Positions 24,978 to 34,891 of a DNA stretch of 64,000 nt are shown here, in pieces. Source of the DNA: Flavobacterium crassostreae. Lineage in GTDB: Bacteria; Bacteroidota; Bacteroidia; Flavobacteriales; Flavobacteriaceae. The stretch covers positions 2,046,001-2,110,000 of the forward strand of contig NZ_CP017688.1 of NCBI RefSeq assembly GCF_001831475.1, written 5' to 3'. Position 1 is the first letter of the stretch, and the number at the start of each line of letters is the position of its first letter. Made by a program: the position numbers and the translations under genes. The notes under the pieces are model-generated. The model was not told the origin of the DNA and did no database searches. It saw only the letters and a program-made list of their open reading frames with translations.

Positions 24978-27482
24978 ATGTCCCTCAATAAATTTAAAAT
25001 TAAAGGTCTAACAGATGCCCAAGTAATTGAAGCCAGGGAAAAATACGGACAGAATAAAGTTTTTTACAAAAAGACCAATCAATTTTTAAAAGGTTTATTT
25101 ATAATTGTCACAGAACCCATGACAATTTTATTATTTGTTGCTTCAACCATTTATTTTGTTAGTGGAAAAACCTCTGACGGAATTTTTTTAGCTTCAGCAA
25201 TTATTTTGATAGCAGTAATTTCATCATATCAAAAAGCGAGAAGTCGCAATGCATTAGATAAATTAAAAGATTTTACAAAGCCCAAATGCAAAGTCATTCG
25301 AAATGGAGTTGTAATCAAAATTAAAACAGAAAAATTAGTACTAGGCGACAGTTTATTGGTAGAAGAAGGCGATGCAATTGCAGCGGACGGAATCATTGTA
25401 CATTCGAATGATTTTTCGGTAAACGAATCCATTCTCACCGGAGAATCAATGGCTGTTACCAAAGACAAATCTAAAAAAGAAAACACTATTTTTCAAGGAA
25501 CTATGGTTGCTAGCGGATTAGCCATTGCAACCATTTCGGCTATTGGTTGTGCAACTAGTTTGGGTAAAATTGGTGCTAGTCTTCAAGAAATTAAAGAAGA
25601 AAAAACTCCATTAGAATTACAGATTAACAATTTTGTTAAAAAGATGACTATTGCGGGAGCTTTGGTCTTTTTTATTGTTTGGGCAATAAACTATTTTAAT
25701 TCCCGTCTATTGTTTGATAGTTTGCTAAAAGCATTAACGCTCGCTATGAGTGTTTTGCCCGAAGAAATTCCGATTGCCTTTGCCACCTTTATGGCACTTG
25801 GTGCTTGGCGTATGATGGAAAATGGAATCATTGTCAAGCAAATGAAAACGGTCGAAACCTTAGGAAGCGCAACCGTAATTTGTGTGGATAAAACAGGAAC
25901 AATTACCGAAAATAAAATGAGTTTGGCCAAAATATTTACGCTAAAATCTCAAAAAACAACCCATATCGGAAATGATTTGTCAGCCGATGAAAAGCAATTA
26001 ATTTCAATCTCCATGTGGGCGAGTGAGCCTGTTCCGTTTGATCCTATGGAAATAGCATTGCATGACGTATATGCAACTGAAATTGAAAAAGATCAACGTT
26101 CTCAATTTAAAATGGTGCATGAATATCCATTGTCAGGCAAACCGCCTATGATGACCCACATTTTTGAAAATAAAGCTGGAGAACGTATTATTGCCGCCAA
26201 AGGAGGTTCTGAAGCTATACTGGCAATTTCAAACATTTCTGCAAAAGAAAAAGCAGCAATTGAAGCAGCAATACAATCATTATCAACAGAAGGTTACCGT
26301 ATTTTGGCTGTTGGAAAGGCATTATTTAAAGGAGATAATTTTCCTGAAAAGCAACAAGAATTTTTATTTGAATTTATAGGACTATTGGCCTTTTATGATC
26401 CACCGAAAAAGAATATTAAATCGGTTTTACAAGAGTTTTACAAAGCAGGAATAAAAGTAAAAATAATCACAGGAGACAACGCTGAAACCACTGCTTCAAT
26501 AGCCAAACAAATCAGATTTATTGGTTATGAAAAATGTATCTCTGGAGATGCATTACTGCAGTTGTCCGACGAGGAACTTCAGAAACAAGTGGGAGAAATC
26601 CATTTATTCACCCGAATGTATCCCGAAGCAAAACTTAAAATCATCAATGCCTTAAAAGCGAATCAAGAAATTGTGGCCATGACTGGCGATGGCGTCAATG
26701 ATGGTCCAGCACTCAAAGCAGCACACATAGGCATAGCCATGGGCAAAAAAGGAACAGAAATTGCCAAACAAGCTGCCTCATTAATTTTAATAAATGATGA
26801 TTTGGCCAAGATGGTTGCTGCGGTTGCTGCTGGTCGAAAAATTTATGCCAACCTAAAAAAGGCCATACAATTCATCATTTCTATTCATATTCCGATCATC
26901 TTTACCGTATTTATACCATTGGCTTTAGGCTGGATTTATCCTAACATTTTTTCACCGATACATATTATATTTTTAGAACTAATTATGGGGCCTACTTGTT
27001 CTATCGTGTACGAAAATGAACCGATAGAGAAGAATGCAATGTCATTAAAACCAAGACCTTTTACAAATACCTTCTTCAGTTGGAAAGAACTCTCCACCAG
27101 TATTATTCAAGGAATAGTGATCACAATAGGGACATTATTTATTTATCAGTTTTCGGTGTATCAAGGTTTTAATGAACAAGTAACACGAACTATGGTTTTC
27201 TTGGTTTTAGTGACTGCCAATATTTTTCTAACCTTGATCAATCGTTCGTTCTATTATTCCATTTTTACTACTTTGCAGTACAAAAATAATTTAGTGTTCC
27301 TCATTACAGGTATTACCATTTTCATTACTGCACTATTGCTAACCGTGCAACCATTACTTGATTTTTGCTTATTCACAAAACTAAATTTGCAGCAAGTAGG
27401 CCTCGCTATCGGAGCAGGAATTGTTTCGGTACTTTGGTATGAACTGGTTAAAATTTGGAAGCGAAATTTTAAAAGGGCTTAG
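24978..27482 (+). CDS. P2-like cation-transporting P-type ATPase
   Basis: The 834-residue pump has the actuator motif LTGES, the phosphorylation motif DKTGT (about residue 304), ITGDN in the nucleotide domain and TGDGVNDGPAL in the hinge. About ten membrane helices are predicted. The ion-site helix M4 reads LPEEIP instead of the PEGLP of Ca2+ pumps, so ion specificity cannot be assigned; an H+ or cation pump of the bacterial P2/P3 type is possible. It ends the plus-strand stress cluster. Confidence 0.92.
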   Translation: MSLNKFKIKGLTDAQVIEAREKYGQNKVFYKKTNQFLKGLFIIVTEPMTILLFVASTIYFVSGKTSDGIFLASAIILIAVISSYQKARSRNALDKLKDFTKPKCKVIRNGVVIKIKTEKLVLGDSLLVEEGDAIAADGIIVHSNDFSVNESILTGESMAVTKDKSKKENTIFQGTMVASGLAIATISAIGCATSLGKIGASLQEIKEEKTPLELQINNFVKKMTIAGALVFFIVWAINYFNSRLLFDSLLKALTLAMSVLPEEIPIAFATFMALGAWRMMENGIIVKQMKTVETLGSATVICVDKTGTITENKMSLAKIFTLKSQKTTHIGNDLSADEKQLISISMWASEPVPFDPMEIALHDVYATEIEKDQRSQFKMVHEYPLSGKPPMMTHIFENKAGERIIAAKGGSEAILAISNISAKEKAAIEAAIQSLSTEGYRILAVGKALFKGDNFPEKQQEFLFEFIGLLAFYDPPKKNIKSVLQEFYKAGIKVKIITGDNAETTASIAKQIRFIGYEKCISGDALLQLSDEELQKQVGEIHLFTRMYPEAKLKIINALKANQEIVAMTGDGVNDGPALKAAHIGIAMGKKGTEIAKQAASLILINDDLAKMVAAVAAGRKIYANLKKAIQFIISIHIPIIFTVFIPLALGWIYPNIFSPIHIIFLELIMGPTCSIVYENEPIEKNAMSLKPRPFTNTFFSWKELSTSIIQGIVITIGTLFIYQFSVYQGFNEQVTRTMVFLVLVTANIFLTLINRSFYYSIFTTLQYKNNLVFLITGITIFITALLLTVQPLLDFCLFTKLNLQQVGLAIGAGIVSVLWYELVKIWKRNFKRA

Positions 27483-27693
27483 AAGCTAATTAGTTTTAAC
27501 GGGAATGCGCAGTCCGCTTGTTTTGAGTGGACTGTTGAGAAAATTTAATATATGTTATAGCGAGAGCACATTAACAGATACCGTAACTAAAATAGATAGT
27601 GCAATTTGTTAGCGAAAACACTTTGGTTATTAAGTAAAACTTTAATCGACACTAGAAAAGGTAAAAATAAAACGTAACTAGTGAGTTCTATGT

Positions 27694-28380
27694 TTATTTA
27701 CATAAATTAATAAAATAGTGATTAAGTTTTATTGTCGTTTGATCTAATTTTTGATTTTTAGAAATAGATTTTACTAGTCTCAAATCTTTAAAGTTACAAG
27801 TATTGAAAAGTAAATCCTTTGAAAACCAGTTCAAGGGAGATTCTATTTTTCCATCAATCAATTCTTGAATCCAATTGTTAATAGTCGAATGCCAGTATTT
27901 TCCATCTACATTCTGAACATAACCAATTATTGCACTATAATCTAAATTTACTCCATGAACATTGTGCTTAAATCGTTCAATTCCTCCAGAAAATTTAGTT
28001 GGATCACTACCCAAAACATATTCTTTTTCTCTATTACTAGGCATTGAAGTTGTTAATCGTTTAGCTTCAATAGTAAAAAAAGGAGTAGGGTCAGAAAAAT
28101 GCTTAAACACACCAATATCAACTCGTCGATCTATTCCTTTTTCTTGCTTTTGTTTGGTTTCCGCTTGGAAAATAAAAGCTTGATTTTTGGAAAAATAAGT
28201 TAATGTTTTACCAAGTTGTTCATTTAAATATTCTTCAGATTCATTTACTTTACCTTTAAAATGTTTCTGAAACGTATATAAAGTTTCTTCCAGAAAAATA
28301 AGTAGCTTTTCTTTAATTGAACCTTTCTTTATTGAAGGATTTGGAACATTAGCTATTGAATTATAGTTGTCTTTTAGCAT
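27694..28380 (-). CDS. Putative restriction endonuclease, PD-(D/E)xK fold
   Basis: The 228-residue protein has no full family recognition, but a credible PD-(D/E)xK core: Glu at about 53-55 in an N-terminal helix, RRVDIGVF (Asp88), and FFTIEAKRL (Glu105, Lys107). The start codon overlaps the methyltransferase stop by one base (TAATG), so the two are translationally coupled. The natural reading is the endonuclease subunit of a two-gene restriction-modification system. Other DNA- or RNA-cleaving roles in defence remain possible. Confidence 0.75.
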   Translation of the reverse strand: MLKDNYNSIANVPNPSIKKGSIKEKLLIFLEETLYTFQKHFKGKVNESEEYLNEQLGKTLTYFSKNQAFIFQAETKQKQEKGIDRRVDIGVFKHFSDPTPFFTIEAKRLTTSMPSNREKEYVLGSDPTKFSGGIERFKHNVHGVNLDYSAIIGYVQNVDGKYWHSTINNWIQELIDGKIESPLNWFSKDLLFNTCNFKDLRLVKSISKNQKLDQTTIKLNHYFINLCK

Positions 28381-31355
28381 TAGTATCCAGCATTATAAAG
28401 ATCAACAATAGTTTCATCAGCGTCTCTTAAAGCTATAGACTGAAGCCAGTATCTCAATTCTTTAGGTTTAATCAAATAAATTAAATTTCCATCATAAATT
28501 TTTACCACTCTATTTATCCTGTAACTAGTTCCTATCTTATTATAAACCAATTGAGCGATATGCTTTTCAATTTCATCTTCCGTTTTAAGTGTTTTAGAAA
28601 AAGTAATTTCATTTCCATATTCAAAAATATTACAAATAAAGGATTCCGTTTGATAAATACTTTTTTGAACGTATCTTTTTGATTCAGTTTCAAATAATAA
28701 ATTTAAAACTTCACAAAATATTTCTCCAAAACTTATTAATTCCTTTTCAGAAGTCGATTCTAAAACTTTTACATTGGTATCTTTTCCTAAAAACTCTAAA
28801 CTATAATTTAATGTATCGCTTATCAAAATTTCATCAAATTTCGTCAATTCAATTTCTCTCTCATCTTCTGGAAATGGGATACCTAAAATATCTTTCTGTA
28901 ATGTGGTTTTGGTTGAACGGCTTACTCCGCTTCTAGCACTTGTAGTAAGAATATAAAATCTATAAAGCGAATTTTCTTTAATTCTATTATATACATTAGT
29001 TAATTGTTCTGTTTGATCGATAGAAGCGTGTATTCCAATAACCTCATTTTTAAAAATCATATCATAATCAAGCAAAATACAAGGAATAGAATTCTTTCCA
29101 ATGTTCTTTTTAATTAATAAATGATTTTTTAAAAATATTTCTTTTTTAGTATTTCTGCTTCTTTGAAAATATTGCCTTTCACAAATATATGTTTCGTGAA
29201 TTCCATTCTCATCAAAATCTGATGGATTAAATATTCTTTTATTAGTCAAGAATTCTGCAGATTTATATTTCTTTTCTTCTAAATCTTTTTGCGTAATTTG
29301 ATTGTCTGTTTTTTTTCCTTCAATAACTCCATCACCATAAATCCATCCTTTTTCCTTTCTCTTGTCTAAAAAATCTTTTAAACTTTGAAAATTAGTTAGT
29401 CTATTGATAAAAGGGACTAATCTTCCGCCTCCAAGTAAATTAGATTTCCAAACAAAAGGATTTTCTAAAGCATCTGATTTAGCTACTTTATGAAAATCAT
29501 AGTGGTCAATTTCAAAGTACTGACGTTCTTTGGCAGTTTTTAATTTTTTTACTGTAATGTGATAAACAGGATCGCTATCTGGTACTTTGTTCTCTAGAAA
29601 AAAGGCCGAAACTGCTACATTTTTTTCGTTTCCTTTATTTTTAAAAAGGGTATTACTCAAATAAGTAAAATCAATTATTTGAGGAATGTTATATTCAGCA
29701 AACAACCACTTTCTAAAGTTTATAGGCTTTTGAGAGTTATTATACAATAAAGGTCCAGAGGGTAAAATAAAAGATAGTAATCCTTTCTCTTTTTTTAAAA
29801 GGTTCATTCCAAGAATAGTAAATAATAAGGCGCTTTGATTATTTGGCACTTGTTCTACCAAACCTAACCCTGTTATTAAACTATTAATTTTAGGTACTTT
29901 TAGTCCATACTCTACAAATGGAGGGTTTCCTATAACTAAATCAAATTTTTTGTCTGTATTTTGAGGATACCAATCAAAAAAATCGGAGGCCACTACGTTA
30001 TCGCTTAAATTATCAAATCGAAGGTTTTCCCAAATAACCTTTGGTGATAAAATATCACACAAGGTTAAACTCAAACTAAAAATAGCTAAATCAACTGCTT
30101 CATCAGCAATGTCAATTCCATAAATACTTTCCTTTAAAAGTTTTTTCAGTTCATTTAAGTTGTCTTTTCCTGGCTGAATCCATTCTCCTGTTTTTTCATG
30201 ATATGATACTCTCCACCAGTCGATAATTCTCTTATAGGCTGAAACTAAAAATATTCCAGAGCCACAAGCTGGGTCTAATATTTTAAAATTCTCTTTTGGT
30301 TGATTGATAGGCATACACTCATCAATCATAAAGCTTACCAAGTAAGAAGGTGTATAAGCAACTCCTGTACTATTATCAGCCTCTAAAAACATTTCATAAA
30401 TACTACTGATTAACTCAATAGGTAGATAATTAAAGGAATATAATCTCCAAAAAACAAATTGATTTTCATCTAATACTCCTGATAAAAAATCAGCTAAAGG
30501 AGATAAGTCTTTGCCTTTTATCTGCTCTTTAGAAATATCTGATAAATAAAATATTTTACCATTAAAATGATTGCTAAGGTATTCAAATAGGTTTAGCGTA
30601 TATTGATTACCTTTACGAATTGTTTCTGTAAAATCAGTTGCGTATCCAAATTTTTCTTGATTGAAAAAATCAGCAGCAAAAACTCTTGTTTCATTTCTGT
30701 TTTCATCAATATCAACTCTCTCTTCTAAGTATTTAACTAAAATCCCTAAAACTAAAAGTTTACTCGCAATTGTTTTATCTAATTTTATTTTATCCAGAAA
30801 TAAATTTCTTGTTTTTTTGAGTTCAGAAATAAGTTTTTCATAAGCGGTTTCACTATAACCAAAATCATATTTGGTTTGTTCCCAAAAAGAACCATTGTCA
30901 AATTTCTTAGCTGAATATTCTTTATATTTTTTTACAGCATCACCTGCAATTTTTAGCGTTTCAAAAGGAGAGACTTGTAAATTTCCACTTTTAGTGTGCT
31001 CTACAGGTTTAGATGAATTATAAAATTTTATTTCAGTTTTAGTAATTACAAGGTACAAACGAACTTCTGTACTACTCCAAACATTTTTATGTATTTCTAC
31101 AACATCTTGTTCTTTTGTGGTAAAATCAAAGATATAAAGTTGTGGCTTTGAGGGTCTATTTTGATTCGGAAAATTCCTAAAATAAACAGCATCAGCTCCA
31201 ATCTTTTTTGCTTTTTCAAGAGACAAGCGTTGATAATAGTTTATACTTGAATTTTCAAAATCAGATGTATGGATTAATCCAAAATATTTTCCATCAGCAT
31301 TGAGCATCTCTAGCTGAGATAATCCACTAATATATTCATTTGATTGTATATCCAT
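28380..31355 (-). CDS. N6-adenine DNA methyltransferase of Eco57I/type IIG-like architecture
   Basis: The 991-residue protein has an N-terminal domain of about 320 residues, then YTPSYLV (334-340), SAM motif I DPACGSG (361-367), IYGIDI (411-416) and catalytic NPPF (477-480), with a long C-terminal part (about 650-991) likely to hold the target-recognition domain. The N-terminal FDFTTKEQDVVEIHK resembles a nuclease core with no clear E-x-K, so cleavage is probably supplied by the coupled 228-residue protein. AT-rich and isolated from its neighbours, consistent with acquisition by transfer. Confidence 0.88.
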   Translation of the reverse strand: MDIQSNEYISGLSQLEMLNADGKYFGLIHTSDFENSSINYYQRLSLEKAKKIGADAVYFRNFPNQNRPSKPQLYIFDFTTKEQDVVEIHKNVWSSTEVRLYLVITKTEIKFYNSSKPVEHTKSGNLQVSPFETLKIAGDAVKKYKEYSAKKFDNGSFWEQTKYDFGYSETAYEKLISELKKTRNLFLDKIKLDKTIASKLLVLGILVKYLEERVDIDENRNETRVFAADFFNQEKFGYATDFTETIRKGNQYTLNLFEYLSNHFNGKIFYLSDISKEQIKGKDLSPLADFLSGVLDENQFVFWRLYSFNYLPIELISSIYEMFLEADNSTGVAYTPSYLVSFMIDECMPINQPKENFKILDPACGSGIFLVSAYKRIIDWWRVSYHEKTGEWIQPGKDNLNELKKLLKESIYGIDIADEAVDLAIFSLSLTLCDILSPKVIWENLRFDNLSDNVVASDFFDWYPQNTDKKFDLVIGNPPFVEYGLKVPKINSLITGLGLVEQVPNNQSALLFTILGMNLLKKEKGLLSFILPSGPLLYNNSQKPINFRKWLFAEYNIPQIIDFTYLSNTLFKNKGNEKNVAVSAFFLENKVPDSDPVYHITVKKLKTAKERQYFEIDHYDFHKVAKSDALENPFVWKSNLLGGGRLVPFINRLTNFQSLKDFLDKRKEKGWIYGDGVIEGKKTDNQITQKDLEEKKYKSAEFLTNKRIFNPSDFDENGIHETYICERQYFQRSRNTKKEIFLKNHLLIKKNIGKNSIPCILLDYDMIFKNEVIGIHASIDQTEQLTNVYNRIKENSLYRFYILTTSARSGVSRSTKTTLQKDILGIPFPEDEREIELTKFDEILISDTLNYSLEFLGKDTNVKVLESTSEKELISFGEIFCEVLNLLFETESKRYVQKSIYQTESFICNIFEYGNEITFSKTLKTEDEIEKHIAQLVYNKIGTSYRINRVVKIYDGNLIYLIKPKELRYWLQSIALRDADETIVDLYNAGY

Positions 31356-31492
31356 TTAATGATTTTTCTTTAAATACAAAAATGCAATAATTTAATTAAT
31401 ATTTGGATATTTGGATATGAATATTTTTTGCTTCGTGTAGTTTTATAAACCCATTTTACAATCGTATTTAGAAAACAAAAAGTTCTAACTAG

Positions 31493-31558
31493 CCCCGATA
31501 GTAGTGAAAATCCTCTAGTGCTGGGGTTCAGCACTAGAGATTGTAGCGAATAGCGGGA
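31493..31558. repeat. REP-like palindromic element (flavobacterial type)
   Basis: ccccgata at the left and tagcggga at the right flank a perfect 11-bp hairpin CTCTAGTGCTG/CAGCACTAGAG (31513-31523, 31529-31539) with loop GGGTT. The element is bordered by near-identical copies of acaaaaagttct (31475-31486 and 31558-31570, the second with one extra A). I recall similar ccccgata...agcggga elements scattered through Flavobacterium genomes. It sits about 140 bp upstream of the restriction-modification operon. Confidence 0.7.
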
Positions 31559-31726
31559 CAAAAAGTTCTTATGAAAAACAATCATTCTGCTCCTAAAAAA
31601 AAACACCAATCTCTCGACTGATGTTTTCGTTACTATTTTTTCGGGTCTACATTTTTGTACTACTTTTTAGGAAAAAAAAGGGATTAGGAAATGGAACTGG
31701 TTGATTTTGGGAATCGAGTTGCTGTA

Positions 31727-32362
31727 TTATTTAAATTCAATTAGAAATTCTTTTTTTGGAGTTCTCACTTTTTTCATGGGTGCAATCCAGTCGTTGGCTG
31801 TGTCGGCATAGCCTACATACATGAGTGAAACACTCTTTAAACCATGACTTTGTAAGCCTAATATTTCGTCCGTAACGGCATTGTCAAAACCTTCTACGGG
31901 GGTGCTGTCTATTCTAAGTTCGGCTGCTTGCGCCAACGCCAAACCTAGGGCAATATAGGATTGTCTGGCCGTGTGCGCAAAATTTTCTTCGGCAGGTTGT
32001 TTGAGATAGCTGGCTTTGAGTTGGTCTGTGTAACTTTCGAACCTTCCTTTGGGTAAGCCTCTTACTTCTGTGGTGTGATCGTAGACCTTATCAATTCGTT
32101 CAGCAGTGTAGCGATCCCAAGCGGCAAATATAATTACATGGGAACAATTGCGCATGCAATCCGGATTCAAGGCGGTTAACGCTAATTTTTCTTTGATTTC
32201 TTGGTTCTCGATCACTACCAATTGAAACGGTTGCAAACCAGACGAACTCGGGGCCAAACGTGCGGCTTCTACAATTTTATCGATGTTTTCTTGGGATACT
32301 TTTTTGTTGGCTTTATAGGCTTTTACGGCATGTCTCCAATTTAAATTTTCTAGTAAATTCAT
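31727..32362 (-). CDS. NAD(P)H-dependent nitroreductase family oxidoreductase
   Basis: The 211-residue FMN-binding nitroreductase fold (NfsB/YdjA type) shows the N-terminal NWRHAVKAYKANKKVSQENIDKIVEAARLAPSS FMN phosphate-binding region (in two parts), the LGLALAQAAELRIDSTPVEGFD dimer helix and a C-terminal KVRTPKKEFLIEF. Likely substrates are nitroaromatics, quinones or flavins. It lies downstream of the ATPase operon with a 39-bp gap and may be read through from it, though a functional link is not expected. Confidence 0.9.
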   Translation of the reverse strand: MNLLENLNWRHAVKAYKANKKVSQENIDKIVEAARLAPSSSGLQPFQLVVIENQEIKEKLALTALNPDCMRNCSHVIIFAAWDRYTAERIDKVYDHTTEVRGLPKGRFESYTDQLKASYLKQPAEENFAHTARQSYIALGLALAQAAELRIDSTPVEGFDNAVTDEILGLQSHGLKSVSLMYVGYADTANDWIAPMKKVRTPKKEFLIEFK

Positions 32363-32401
32363 AGTTTTTCGTATTTGTTAGTATTTAAAATTCGTCTAAT
32401 A

Positions 32402-33289
32402 TTAATCTTCTTTCATTACTTCAAAACCCGAAACGACATCAAAGAGTTCTTCGTCAATGGTGCTTTGGCGCAAACTGTGGAATTGTAGACTGAGTTCTTC
32501 TAGCAATTCGCCTATATTTTTTTCGGCACGTTGCATCGCAGCCAAACGACTGGCATTTTCGCTAGCCAAAGATTCGGCACAGCCTTTGAATAAAGAGGTG
32601 AAAAGATAGGCATGAATGAGCGCCAATAGGGTAGACTCATTCCCGCCGATAAGTTGCGGAATTCGTTTTGTAGGCCATTTTATGGCTGTATAGGATTGTC
32701 GCCATTTTTCATCCAAAGGCAATAAGCGTTGCATCGCAGGCTTGTAGGCCGCGCCCGATAAGGGTTGGTTGTGAAAGATGTAAATCTCATTGGTTTTGTT
32801 TTTATTGAAAATCGCTTCACTTTGCACTAAAATTTTTTCTACCAATGGGGTTATGGCATTCACAGATCCAGGAACCGAAAAGGTTTTTGCGGTATCATAC
32901 CCCATATCCGAAAGCAACAATTGCACTCGTTCGCCTACGGCCCATATTTCTTTTCGGCCTTCGATTTCTTGAAGGGATTGGGATACAAATTCGGCAAGAG
33001 AATCGTTAAACCGCCCCACCAACCCTTGGTCTGAACCAAAAACTAGAGCACAAACAACCTTGTCTTTGTTGGCGATGGGGGCGTTATTTTCGATTATGGG
33101 ATTGCTTTTTTCTTTTCCCAAATACGCAACGATGCCCAACGAAACCGTTTGATAATAATCACCAAGGGAACGCACTGCCGTTTCGTATTGCCCGATATTG
33201 GAAGCTGCTACTGCTTTCATGGTTCGTACCACCGATTTAAGATCTTCGGCACCACTCAATTTTCTGCGTAAACTTTCCTGTGTATCCAT
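32402..33289 (-). CDS. atpG: N-type ATPase gamma subunit
   Basis: The 295-residue central-stalk subunit has N-terminal MDTQESLRRKLSGAEDLKSVVRTMKAVAASNI (in two parts), the helix that inserts into the catalytic hexamer, and C-terminal EELSLQFHSLRQSTIDEELFDVVSG. It is the last gene of the atpDCQRBEFAG operon; its start overlaps the atpA stop. It is divergent from housekeeping gamma subunits, as is normal for N-ATPases. Confidence 0.93.
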   Translation of the reverse strand: MDTQESLRRKLSGAEDLKSVVRTMKAVAASNIGQYETAVRSLGDYYQTVSLGIVAYLGKEKSNPIIENNAPIANKDKVVCALVFGSDQGLVGRFNDSLAEFVSQSLQEIEGRKEIWAVGERVQLLLSDMGYDTAKTFSVPGSVNAITPLVEKILVQSEAIFNKNKTNEIYIFHNQPLSGAAYKPAMQRLLPLDEKWRQSYTAIKWPTKRIPQLIGGNESTLLALIHAYLFTSLFKGCAESLASENASRLAAMQRAEKNIGELLEELSLQFHSLRQSTIDEELFDVVSGFEVMKED

Positions 33290-34839
33290 TAGTTTCTGTT
33301 TTGGTCCGTCTGTGTTTTTTCTTGAAAAGGGGCAATGGCCTCTTTTGCTAGTTTTAAAATTGCTTCGTGGTCTGCATTACTTAATTCGTTATCTGAAAAT
33401 AAACGTTTTACTAAATCAAAATTTAGTTCTGTACCTATTTTTCGCAAGATCGTTTCGGCTTCTTGCATTTTGGCAATGGGTACGGTATCAAAAAGTTCGG
33501 CTGTCAAGGCCAACAAAACGACCATTTGTTCGGGTACCGATAGCGGTTGTAATTCTTGTTGTTTGAAACAAATTCGGATTCGTTTTCCGTGCTCGATGAT
33601 TTTCTTGGTGTCTTCATCCATGCGTGTACCAAAGCGCGAAAAAGTTTCTAATTCTTCAAACTGTGCGTAGGCCAATTTTAGATTTGCTGTTATGGAACGA
33701 TAGGCTGCTAGTTGCGCTTTGCTTCCCACACGCGAAACCGATTTACCCACATCAACAGCGGGTAGAATCCCTAGTTCAAACAAGGTAGGCGAAAGATAAA
33801 TTTGACCATCAGTAATCGAAATCAGGTTGGTGGGAATGTAGGCCGAAATATTTTGAGCTTCGGTCTCAATAATCGGCAAAGCCGTCAGTGAGCCGCCGTT
33901 GAGTGCATTATTTAAATGCGTGGATCTTTCTAATAATCTCGAATGGATATAAAAAATATCACCCGGAAAAGCTTCACGCCCAGGAGGTCTTCTTAGCAAA
34001 AGAGAAAGTTCACGATAGGCACGTGCATGATGCGTAAGATCGTCATACACAATGAGTACATCACGACCTTGTTCCATAAAATATTCGGCGATGCTGGTGG
34101 CGGCATAAGGCGCAATGTATTTTAGTCCAGGGGCATTGTTTCCTTCGGTTGCCACGACAATGGTATATTCCATGGCTCCTTTTTCTTCCAGATTGGCAAT
34201 TACTTTGGCAATGGATGATGCGCGTTGCCCGATGGCACAATACACGCAAAGCACATTTTTACCTTTTTGGTTTATAATAGTGTCAATGGCGATGGCTGTT
34301 TTGCCTGTTTGGCGGTCGCCTAAGATCAATTCGCGTTGCCCACGACCAATGGGAATCAAAGCATCAATCACTTTAAGTCCGGTTTGTAAAGGGACCGAAA
34401 CTGTAGCCCGTTCCATAATCGCATGAGCCGGACGTTCGATAGGCAGGCGTTTTGTAAAACCAATAGCCTTTTTGCCATCTACGGGCTCTCCTAACGGATT
34501 AATCACTCTCCCAATTAAGGTATTGTCTACCGGAATATCCGTGACTCGGCCAGTACGTTCTACTTCATCACCCACATTTATTAGGGAATCTTCACCCAAA
34601 AGAATCACGCCAATTTCATCTTCGTCAATATTATACGCTATTCCGAATATACCATTTGGAAATTGCAAGAGCTCTTCGAAACCAACACCCGGAAGCCCAG
34701 AAACTTTGACAATACCTGCCGATACCCTGATTACTGTTCCTATTTCGCGAGGGGTAAATGACAAGCTGTGTTGTTCTCTGCCTTCGTTTAATAGCTCGAA
34801 TGTAGTATGGATCGTTTTAGTAAATTGATTGAGAGGCAT
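33289..34839 (-). CDS. atpA: N-type ATPase alpha subunit
   Basis: The 516-residue subunit has Walker A GDRQTGKTA, VYDDLTHHARAYRELSLLLRRPPGREAFPGDIFY (in two parts) and SVSRVGSKAQ, all typical of the non-catalytic F1 alpha subunit. It lies between atpF and atpG. Confidence 0.95.
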   Translation of the reverse strand: MPLNQFTKTIHTTFELLNEGREQHSLSFTPREIGTVIRVSAGIVKVSGLPGVGFEELLQFPNGIFGIAYNIDEDEIGVILLGEDSLINVGDEVERTGRVTDIPVDNTLIGRVINPLGEPVDGKKAIGFTKRLPIERPAHAIMERATVSVPLQTGLKVIDALIPIGRGQRELILGDRQTGKTAIAIDTIINQKGKNVLCVYCAIGQRASSIAKVIANLEEKGAMEYTIVVATEGNNAPGLKYIAPYAATSIAEYFMEQGRDVLIVYDDLTHHARAYRELSLLLRRPPGREAFPGDIFYIHSRLLERSTHLNNALNGGSLTALPIIETEAQNISAYIPTNLISITDGQIYLSPTLFELGILPAVDVGKSVSRVGSKAQLAAYRSITANLKLAYAQFEELETFSRFGTRMDEDTKKIIEHGKRIRICFKQQELQPLSVPEQMVVLLALTAELFDTVPIAKMQEAETILRKIGTELNFDLVKRLFSDNELSNADHEAILKLAKEAIAPFQEKTQTDQNRN

Positions 34840-34891
34840 CGTGGAGGAAGTTTAAAAGTTTAAGGTTTCTGGTTTGAAGTTGGTTACCATT

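Noticed and set aside
27510..27535. Hairpin AGTCCGCTTG...AGTGGACT after the P-type ATPase gene as a terminator
   Set aside because: The stem has mismatches and no T run follows, so the call is too weak.
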